From: an uncultured Eubacteriales bacterium
GTDB taxonomy: Bacteria; Bacillota; Clostridia; Oscillospirales; Acutalibacteraceae
Reading direction: 5' to 3'
Assembly (NCBI GenBank): GCA_934630995.1
Contig: CAKTXU010000159.1
Location: forward strand, 1-5,313
DNA: 5,313 nucleotides
Shown here: piece by piece, positions 1 through 4,599 of the stretch
How positions within the stretch are numbered: the stretch's first letter is position 1
How the letters are laid out: each line of letters starts with the position of its first letter
Translations under genes and position numbers: made by a program
The notes under the pieces: generated by a model
Databases searched by the model: none
The model's input: only the letters and a program-made list of their open reading frames with translations
Told to the model about the DNA's origin: nothing

Positions 1-305
1 GCCTCCCGGCGGGCGTTGTCCGCCTCCTGCCGGGCGCGGGCATTGTCGTCCAGGTAATCCTTCATCTGGGCGCGCAGATTGTCCGCGGTCTGGGTGGCCT
101 TTTGGGCCCGGTCGGCGTTGTTCAGGGCGGTGAGTACCGCCGCCATGGTGGTGCTCACCCGCTCGTCGTTGTTCATCAGGGTGCGCATGTCCCTGTCCAG
201 CTGCACCCCCAGCTCCCGCATATATTCCTCCGGCTCCTCCGACGAGACGGAATATTCCGTCCCGCAGATTTGGAGCTTCACCTTGTTCAGCATTGCCATC
301 GCCAT
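1..305 (-). CDS. zapA: Cell division protein ZapA, 5' part (C-terminus beyond window)
   Basis: ZapA binds FtsZ in the cytoplasm and promotes bundling of protofilaments at the division ring. The first 101 codons are visible; the frame is open to the window edge, so the C-terminus is missing. Residues 7-21 (LNKVKLQICGTEYSV) form the opening beta strands typical of the family. They are followed by YMRELGVQLDRDMR and a helix with VSTTMAAVLTALNNAD, which is the conserved ZapA core. From about residue 65 the chain becomes a charged helix (ADNLRAQMKDYLDDNARARQ), the start of the family's C-terminal coiled coil. Three in-frame ATGs occur within five codons (M-A-M-A-M, at 305, 299 and 293). A purine-rich AAAGGAAAGGGG (309-320) can serve the first (AGGA, 9 nt away) or the second (AAGGGG, 9 nt away), so the exact start may be 6 nt further in. 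It lies downstream of the unrecognised gene at 552-1313, separated by 246 bp carrying its own promoter and a long leader. Family call is strong; the start is less certain. Confidence 0.86.
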   Translation of the reverse strand, partial: MAMAMLNKVKLQICGTEYSVSSEEPEEYMRELGVQLDRDMRTLMNNDERVSTTMAAVLTALNNADRAQKATQTADNLRAQMKDYLDDNARARQEADNARRE

Positions 306-483
306 CGGCCCCTTTCCTTTTTTTATCCGGCTATATGCCCGGTTTCCCGCCGTCCGGCGGTATAAATCGGGAAAATTCGACTTTTTACGGCACAGGCCGC
401 GCCTGTTTTTCCGGGAGAGCCCCGCGTTTGCCCGGACGGCAGGCGCGGGGACACAGCCGCGAGAGGGTATCTCCCAAAGGACT
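306..483 (-). promoter_or_regulatory. Long GC-rich zapA 5' leader with possible stem-loops
   Basis: If transcription starts about 7 nt past the TATAAT box, zapA mRNA has a leader of about 178 nt. In the RNA sense, three pairings can be read: CCCCGCG (450-444) with CGCGGGG (426-420), enclosing an inner GCC/GGC hairpin (440-438 with 432-430); CCGCC with GGCGG around a 4-nt loop (360-356 with 351-347); and CCGG with CCGG (342-339 with 330-327) immediately before the ribosome site at 309-320. A short hairpin, ACAGGC/GCCTGT (392-397 and 401-406), sits between them. I do not recognise a known riboswitch, T-box or ribosomal-protein leader. The pairings were found by eye; no folding energy was computed and GC richness makes chance stems likely. 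No open frame of convincing coding character fills the region. Confidence 0.35.
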
Positions 484-489
484 GTGTCT

Positions 490-518
490 ATTATAGCGTA
501 CCCTATCCTCTTTATAAA
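490..518 (-). promoter_or_regulatory. Sigma-A-like promoter for zapA
   Basis: On the minus strand a perfect -10 box TATAAT (495-490) is preceded, at exactly 17 nt, by TTTATA (518-513), a 4/6 match to the TTGACA -35 consensus. Predicted transcription start is near 483. It stands between the unrecognised gene at 552-1313 and zapA, in an AT-rich island of an otherwise GC-rich window. The -35 box lies inside a perfect 18-bp palindrome. Confidence 0.6.
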
Positions 519-523
519 GAGGA
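506..523. promoter_or_regulatory. Perfect 18-bp palindrome over the zapA -35 box (candidate operator)
   Basis: TCCTCTTTATAAAGAGGA is identical to its reverse complement. It completely covers the proposed -35 hexamer (513-518). It is not followed by a run of T on either strand and has no loop, so it does not look like an intrinsic terminator. A dimeric DNA-binding protein bound here would block RNA polymerase. Which regulator might bind is unknown; the operator role is inferred from position and symmetry only. Confidence 0.4.
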
Positions 524-551
524 AAATTGCAAACTTTTGATAACAATCCTG

Positions 552-1313
552 TCATTTTTCCCCTGTGGATTCGCACGGCGGCTGGGCCTGCCCCGCCATC
601 AGCCCGTTTTGCCGCAGATAGTCCCCGACGTTGACCCCTTCCCGCCGGGCCACCGCCCGCAGGTCCAGGAAGGCCCGGTGATCCGCGTCCCGCACCGCCA
701 TCACCACCGGCACGCCGCCGGGGAACAGCTCCCGGATCCGCCGGTGCAGCGCCCGGCAGTCCTCCTCCGTCAGGGGCAGGGGCGGGCGGCCTCCCCCGCT
801 GCGCCGGTAGGTGAACCCGCCCAGGGCGAAAAAGCCGTCCAGGTTCCCTTCCATCCCGATGAGCTTGCGCAGGGCCGCGCCCCGTTCCGCCAGCTTCTTG
901 TGGCCGGTGTTGAGCCGGGATACCTCCCCGTCGGGATAAAGCTCCCGCAGCCGGGCAAAATAGCCGTCCAGCTTCTTTTGCGCCTCAGGCGAAAGCGCGG
1001 CCGTGGCAGCCGCCCGGGGCGGCGCTTCCGGGGCTTCCTCCCGCGGGGACGGCAGGTCCTGCGCGGGCATTTCCGTCTCCGGCTTATCCTCCGGCTCCCC
1101 CGCCGTCTCCTCCGCGGCCTCGGGAGGCGGCGGAGCAGGCGGCAAAATCTCCTCCGGGAGAGTTTCCGCCGGAAGCGCCTGCGCAGGAGGCGCCTCCACC
1201 GGGGGGATGGGTTTTTCCCGCGGCGGCGTCTCCACCGCGGCCGCCGTTTCCGCTGGCGCCGGCCGTTCCTCCGTCCTGTTCTTCCGTCCGAAAAGCTTGT
1301 CGAAAAATCCCAT
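552..1313 (-). CDS. Unrecognised protein: FtsY/SepF-like N-terminal tip, Pro/Glu-rich linker, duplicated C-terminal unit
   Basis: I do not recognise a characterised family for this 253-residue protein. Residues 1-11 (MGFFDKLFGRK) form a short amphipathic basic segment like the first residues of FtsY and SepF-type proteins, which contact the membrane in those families. Residues 16-107 are a low-complexity linker rich in Pro, Ala and Glu with no hydrophobic segment. Residues 108-253 look folded and seem to contain two related units of about 55 residues (115-169 and 186-240), both with R-[LI]-R-E-L-[YF]-P-x-G and ending in an EG...[LV]..[FY] stretch. There is no signal peptide or transmembrane helix, so it is probably cytoplasmic, perhaps membrane-touching through its tip. 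The ATG at 1313 has only a weak GGTGG ribosome site but sits 27 nt after a likely transcription start. It lies 83 bp after the ytvI stop and before zapA; a link to division or envelope is inference from neighbours and tip only. The strongly Arg-rich frames on the opposite strand are shadows. Confidence 0.75.
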   Translation of the reverse strand: MGFFDKLFGRKNRTEERPAPAETAAAVETPPREKPIPPVEAPPAQALPAETLPEEILPPAPPPPEAAEETAGEPEDKPETEMPAQDLPSPREEAPEAPPRAAATAALSPEAQKKLDGYFARLRELYPDGEVSRLNTGHKKLAERGAALRKLIGMEGNLDGFFALGGFTYRRSGGGRPPLPLTEEDCRALHRRIRELFPGGVPVVMAVRDADHRAFLDLRAVARREGVNVGDYLRQNGLMAGQAQPPCESTGEK

Positions 1314-1346
1314 CGTTCAGCCACCATTTCGTATTGTGATGCTTTT

Positions 1347-1375
1347 ATTATACGACAGGTATTAACAAAAATCTA
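1347..1375 (-). promoter_or_regulatory. Probable promoter for the unrecognised gene at 552-1313
   Basis: A perfect TATAAT (1352-1347, minus strand) lies 33 nt before the ATG at 1313. At 17 nt upstream the -35 position reads TAGATT (1375-1370), only 3/6 to consensus, so the call rests mainly on the -10 box, the AT-rich surroundings and the position. Predicted start near 1340 gives a short leader of about 27 nt. No convincing terminator separates it from ytvI (stop at 1397), so read-through from ytvI is also possible. Confidence 0.5.
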
Positions 1376-1396
1376 CCCCATAATTCCGCGGGCGCG

Positions 1397-2518
1397 CTAT
1401 TTCCACAGATGGATATGCCCCGCCTCCTGCAGCTGCTTGACGATGATGGCCCCCACCGGAAACAGCAGCATACCTGCAATCCCTCCGGTGGCCCGCAGGC
1501 CGAGGAACATGAAAAACAGGGTGGCCAGGGGATGGAGGCCGATCTGACGGCTCACCACCCGCGGCTCCAGAATGTTGCGGACGACGGTGATGACGACATA
1601 GAGCACCGTCAGCCCGACGGCAAAGGCGGTGTTCCCGCCCAGCAGGCTCACCGCTATCCAGGGGATGAGCACCGTGCCGGTGCCCAGGATCGGCAGGATA
1701 TCCACCACCGCGATGAGGGCCGCCAGAAGGACGGCGTGGGGCACCCGCAAAAGCAGCAGGCCGGCCGTCAGCTCCCCGAAGGTCAGCAGCATCAGCAGCA
1801 GATAGGCCTTCCCCATTTTGAAGAGGGTATCGTGGCACAGGGTCCGGACCGCGTCCACCAGCGGGCGGCGGCGGCCGGGCACCTGGCGGAGAAGGAAGCC
1901 GGTGACCCGATCGTAATCGATGGATAAGAAGATGGAGGCGATGAACCAGACCACGAAGCTGACGCCCAGGGTGGGCAGGCTCCCGGTCAGCCAGCCCGCC
2001 ACACCGGCGAACAGGCCGGGCAGCATGCCGATGAGCTTATCGGCCACCCCCGCCAGCGCGCCCTCCAGGGAGGCGCCCGCGCCGGGGGCCAGGGAGGCGG
2101 ACAGCCGCGCGAGCCAGCCCTGCACGGTGTCGGTGATCCCCTGGATCCCCTCCTGCAGCGCCTGCATGGAGCCCTCGTCCGAGACAAACCGGATCACCGC
2201 CCCCGCCAGCTGCCAGCAGAGCGCCCCCACCAGTCCCGCCAGCGCCAGCAGGATGAGCACCACCAGAACCACTGAAAAATACCCCCGGCTGGCGCCGGTT
2301 TTGGCCACCAGCCAGCGCAGGGGCCGCTGCAGCAGCGCCGCCACGCAAAAGGCGAAGACAAAGGGCAGCAGCCACAGCAGGAGATACCGCACAGCCAGAT
2401 AGGCCAGCAGCAGGCACACGCCCGCCCAGGCCGCGTTTATCAGCAAGGTCTTTTTTTTCTCCAGGCGATTTGCATCTCCGCGTATCTCCGGCGTCCCGCC
2501 GCCCGCTCCCTCCTTCAT
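1397..2518 (-). CDS. ytvI: YtvI-type sporulation integral membrane protein, AI-2E transporter family
   Basis: A 373-residue polytopic membrane protein of the AI-2E (PerM/UPF0118) family, closest in layout to B. subtilis YtvI, which has about the same length and is tied to sporulation; its transported substrate is not established. After a charged tail (1-25), hydrophobic helices lie at about 28-48, 48-70 and 82-108. A long hydrophilic/amphipathic stretch follows (110-180), then helices at about 185-200, 238-258, 261-285, 288-312 and 330-362. Family landmarks are DILPILGTGTVLIPW (273-287) and EPRVVSRQIGLHPL (318-331). The start at 2518 was chosen because GGGAG (2531-2527) lies 8 nt before it and the length then fits. 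The frame stays open upstream with ATGs at 2566 and 2671, but these lack good ribosome sites and add residues of no family character. It is the first gene of the leftward cluster, divergent from the threonine operon. YtvI versus another AI-2E member is the main uncertainty. Confidence 0.85.
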   Translation of the reverse strand: MKEGAGGGTPEIRGDANRLEKKKTLLINAAWAGVCLLLAYLAVRYLLLWLLPFVFAFCVAALLQRPLRWLVAKTGASRGYFSVVLVVLILLALAGLVGALCWQLAGAVIRFVSDEGSMQALQEGIQGITDTVQGWLARLSASLAPGAGASLEGALAGVADKLIGMLPGLFAGVAGWLTGSLPTLGVSFVVWFIASIFLSIDYDRVTGFLLRQVPGRRRPLVDAVRTLCHDTLFKMGKAYLLLMLLTFGELTAGLLLLRVPHAVLLAALIAVVDILPILGTGTVLIPWIAVSLLGGNTAFAVGLTVLYVVITVVRNILEPRVVSRQIGLHPLATLFFMFLGLRATGGIAGMLLFPVGAIIVKQLQEAGHIHLWK

Positions 2519-2526
2519 ATTGCCCG

Positions 2527-2534
2527 CTCCCTCC
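2527..2534 (-). promoter_or_regulatory. Ribosome binding site deciding the ytvI start
   Basis: GGAGGGAG on the minus strand ends 8 nt before the ATG at 2518. Neither upstream in-frame ATG (2566, 2671) has a comparable site at a proper distance, so this selects the 373-residue protein. Confidence 0.7.
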
Positions 2535-2761
2535 GCATATATCTCGAACGTTTCTCCTTTCAGCATGCCCCGATTCCGCCGCTTTATTTCCCATCGACGG
2601 CCCCGCGTGGGCATTTTCCACAAGAGCGACGCCGGGACGGCGCGGAAGTGGTGAAAAACGTGGAAAAGCAAAAAACGGAGAACGGACGAGATTCCAGAAG
2701 CAAACCCGGGGATAACGGCGTATAATAAGCATATACCGGATTTTTATCTTTGCCGGCTTCC

Positions 2762-2790
2762 TTGAAAACAGGCCGTCCGCGTGGTATAGT
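2762..2790 (+). promoter_or_regulatory. Sigma-A promoter of the threonine operon
   Basis: TTGAAA (2762-2767) and TATAGT (2785-2790) are 5/6 matches to both consensus hexamers with the ideal 17-nt spacer. Transcription should start near 2797. This puts the upstream in-frame ATG at 2793 before the transcript start and supports the ATG at 2832. The resulting leader is only about 35 nt, too short for a T-box or attenuator. Confidence 0.75.
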
Positions 2791-2817
2791 GTATGTCATT
2801 GCGATACAAATGTACGC
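2790..2817. promoter_or_regulatory. Overlapping short dyads at the transcription start of the threonine operon
   Basis: TGTAT (2790-2794) and ATACA (2804-2808) form a dyad with a 9-nt spacer. TACA (2805-2808) and TGTA (2811-2814) form a second, tighter one flanked by GCG and CGC (2801-2803, 2815-2817). They lie between the -10 box and the ribosome site, a usual place for a repressor operator. The half-sites are short and could be chance; no known operator is recognised. Confidence 0.25.
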
Positions 2818-2818
2818 G

Positions 2819-2823
2819 GGAGG
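2819..2823 (+). promoter_or_regulatory. Ribosome binding site deciding the ACT-protein start
   Basis: GGAGG lies 8 nt before the ATG at 2832. The ATG 13 codons upstream (2793) has no such site and precedes the expected transcript start. Confidence 0.75.
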
Positions 2824-2831
2824 TGGACAGC

Positions 2832-3305
2832 ATGGCTTCCTCAAACGCCGAACCACAGCTGCTGCTGGTGGACGCCGCCCTGTTGCCGGAGGTGTTCGGC
2901 AAGGTCCTGGAGGCCAAGGCCCTGCTCCAGTCCGGGCAGGCGGAAACGGCCGCCGAGGCCGCCCGGCTGGCGGGCCTGTCCCGCAGCGCCTTTTACAAGT
3001 ATAAGGACGGGGTTTTCGCCTATGACGCGGGGAAAACGGGGGGCATTCTCACCGTCCATTTCCTGCTGGAGGACCGGCCGGGGGTGCTGTCCACCGTCCT
3101 GTCCGCCTTCGCGCAGGCCGGGGCCAACATCCTGACCGTCAATCAGAACATCCCCGCCGGGGGCACCGCCTCCGTATCCATCTCCGCCCGGACCGATCGG
3201 CTGGAGATGCCGGCGGATACCTTCGTCCGCTCCCTGGGGCGGATCCACGGGGTGGAGCGGATTACCCGCGTCTCCGGCGACGGCCGGGGCCGCACGCGCA
3301 GCTGA
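2832..3305 (+). CDS. PheB-like (UPF0735) ACT-domain protein, likely regulator of the threonine branch
   Basis: A 157-residue cytoplasmic protein with the two-part layout of the UPF0735/PheB family (B. subtilis PheB is of similar size). Residues 10-60 are helical and include a helix-turn-helix-like segment ending in LSRSAFYKYKDGVF (49-62), highly typical of the family. Residues 72-148 form an ACT domain: strand GILTVHFLLE, the loop signature DRPGVLS (81-87), helix, then QAGANILTVNQNIP (95-108) with the ligand-site glycine region. ACT domains of this kind bind amino acids and pass the signal to a partner enzyme or to DNA. The true role of PheB proteins is poorly established. In B. subtilis the gene precedes pheA; here it precedes hom by 34 nt in the same operon, so sensing threonine or a related amino acid is the reasonable inference. 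The start at 2832 follows from the ribosome site and promoter position. The tail after about residue 148 is short, Arg-rich and probably disordered. Confidence 0.87.
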   Translation: MASSNAEPQLLLVDAALLPEVFGKVLEAKALLQSGQAETAAEAARLAGLSRSAFYKYKDGVFAYDAGKTGGILTVHFLLEDRPGVLSTVLSAFAQAGANILTVNQNIPAGGTASVSISARTDRLEMPADTFVRSLGRIHGVERITRVSGDGRGRTRS

Positions 3306-3339
3306 ACAGCACGATATCAGTCGAAAGGAAGTACGAGAG

Positions 3340-4569
3340 ATGATAGCAGTCGCGATTTTGGGACATGGGGTGGTGGGCTCCGGCGTGGTGGAGGTTCTGC
3401 AAAAAAACGCCGCCGGCATCGCCCACAAGGCCGGAGAGGGCATCGAGGTCAAGCGGATTCTCGATCTCCGGGAATTTCCCGCGCTCCCCTATGCCGCCCT
3501 GTTCACCAAGGATTTTCAGGATATCCTGGGGGATGAGGAAATCCGCATCGTGGTGGAAACCATGGGCGGCCTCCACCCCGCCTATGAGTATGTGAAATCG
3601 TGCCTGCTGGCGGGCAAGAGCGTCGTCACTTCCAACAAGGAGCTGGTGGCCGCCAAGGGCGACGAGCTGCTGGAAATCGCCCGCAACAACAATCTGAACT
3701 TCCTCTTCGAGGCCAGTGTCGGCGGGGGCATCCCCATCCTCCGGCCGCTGGATCAGTGCCTGGCGGCCAACGAGGTCTATGAAATCGCCGGCATCCTCAA
3801 CGGCACCACCAACTTCATGCTTTCCCGGATGGTGGAGGACGACATGCCCTTCGGGGACGCCCTGGCCCTGGCCCAGAAGCTGGGCTATGCCGAGCGCAAT
3901 CCCGCCGCCGACATCGAGGGCCACGACGCCTGCCGCAAAATCTGTATACTGGCCTCCCTGGCCTTCGGCAAGCATGTCTATCCCGAGCAGGTGCACACCG
4001 AGGGCATTGCCGCCGTCACCCTGGACGACGTGAAATACGCCGGGGCCTGGGGCGGGGAAATCAAGCTCTTGGGCCGGGCGCGGCGGGAGGAGGACGGCCG
4101 CCTCTATGTTATCGTGGCGCCCATGGTCATCCCCTCCTCCAGCCGGCTGGCGGACGACGTTTTCAACGGCATCATGGTCCGCGGGGATGCCATCGGCGAC
4201 GTGGTCTTTTACGGCCGCGGCGCGGGTAAGCTGCCCACCGCCAGCGCCGTGGTGGCCGATGTCATCGACGAGGTCAAGCACCTGGACGCCCGGAAATACC
4301 TCTTCTGGGAACGGGGCGCCGAGGGCTATGTGAAGGACTATGGAGAGGAGCCGGTGTCCCTGCTGGTGCGCCTGCGCTGCGCTGCGCCCGACGCCGTCCT
4401 GGCCGAGGCCGGCAGGCTGCTGGGCGGGGTGAGCCGGGTAAGCGCCGATTCACCGGCGCCGGGCGAGCTCTGCTTCGCCACCCCCCTGCTTCCCGAAAAG
4501 GAGCTGGACGGCAAGCTGGCCGCCCTGGACGCGGAGCTGGTCAGCCGGCTGCGCATCGCCTCGCTGTAA
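3340..4569 (+). CDS. hom: Homoserine dehydrogenase
   Basis: Catalyses NAD(P)H-dependent reduction of L-aspartate-4-semialdehyde to L-homoserine, the branch to threonine and methionine, in the cytoplasm. The 409-residue chain is complete. The N-terminal dinucleotide fold opens with VAILGHGVVGSG (4-15). VVTSNKELVA (95-104) carries K100, matching one catalytic lysine of the family. EASVGGGIPI (124-133) and GILNGTTNFM (151-160) line the substrate site. NPAADIEGHDACRK (187-200) is the family signature with D191, D196 and the second catalytic K200. GRGAGKLPTASAVVADV (292-308) closes the catalytic part. The rest (about 337-409) has the length and strand-helix alternation of the ACT domain found in Gram-positive Hom but lacks the usual PGVLA-type motif. 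AAAGGAAG (3324-3331) lies 8 nt before the ATG. It is the middle gene of an operon with the ACT protein upstream and thrB 30 nt downstream. Confidence 0.97.
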   Translation: MIAVAILGHGVVGSGVVEVLQKNAAGIAHKAGEGIEVKRILDLREFPALPYAALFTKDFQDILGDEEIRIVVETMGGLHPAYEYVKSCLLAGKSVVTSNKELVAAKGDELLEIARNNNLNFLFEASVGGGIPILRPLDQCLAANEVYEIAGILNGTTNFMLSRMVEDDMPFGDALALAQKLGYAERNPAADIEGHDACRKICILASLAFGKHVYPEQVHTEGIAAVTLDDVKYAGAWGGEIKLLGRARREEDGRLYVIVAPMVIPSSSRLADDVFNGIMVRGDAIGDVVFYGRGAGKLPTASAVVADVIDEVKHLDARKYLFWERGAEGYVKDYGEEPVSLLVRLRCAAPDAVLAEAGRLLGGVSRVSADSPAPGELCFATPLLPEKELDGKLAALDAELVSRLRIASL

Positions 4570-4599
4570 GGCCGGCGGCACCGTTAGAAAGGACTTCCT

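Larger units (their letters stand above)
2519..2831. other. 313-bp divergent intergenic region between ytvI and the threonine operon
   Basis: No gene is supported here; the open frames crossing it on both strands lack family character and good ribosome sites. The right part holds the clear rightward promoter at 2762-2790. For the leftward gene I find no good sigma-A promoter: TATTAT on the minus strand (2727-2722) has no acceptable -35 box at 16-18 nt. Leftward transcription may therefore depend on another, possibly sporulation, sigma factor (inference). The middle (2614-2667) has one 9-mer matching the DnaA box consensus and two near matches. Confidence 0.7.

Noticed and set aside
392..410. 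ACAGGC-CGC-GCCTGT followed by a T run on the plus strand, resembling an intrinsic terminator
   Set aside because: Only a 6-bp stem, and no plus-strand gene ends nearby; it lies inside the leader of the opposite-strand gene zapA.
450..488. Dyad GACACAG ... CTGTGTC around the start of the zapA leader
   Set aside because: The predicted transcription start falls within the right arm, so the full RNA hairpin would not form; the spacer is too long for a typical operator.
1376..1399. GC-rich CGCGCCCGCGG after the ytvI stop as a possible terminator
   Set aside because: It offers at most a 3-4 bp stem and no T run directly after it, so termination here is not supported.
537..1547. Long open frame on the plus strand rich in Arg and Pro (336 codons)
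   Set aside because: It is the antisense shadow of the GC-rich gene at 552-1313; composition is an artefact of codon-position GC bias and there is no ribosome site.
2515..2538. Seven-residue upstream frame (MRRERAI) whose TGA overlaps the ytvI ATG, like a coupled leader peptide
   Set aside because: The nearest strong AAAGGAG (2554-2560) is 15 nt from its ATG, too far, and no regulatory residue pattern is visible; such a short overlap is likely chance.
2519..2671. N-terminal extension of ytvI from ATG 2671 or 2566
   Set aside because: The added residues are charged and non-family-like and the length would exceed the family's usual size; the ATG at 2518 has the proper ribosome site.
2793..2831. 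Upstream ATG extending the ACT protein by 13 residues
   Set aside because: It lies before the predicted transcription start at about 2797 and lacks a ribosome site, while the ATG at 2832 has GGAGG at 8 nt.
3262..4281. 339-codon minus-strand open frame opposite hom
   Set aside because: His/Gly/Val-rich shadow of hom with no family resemblance and no ribosome site; hom on the plus strand has intact catalytic motifs.
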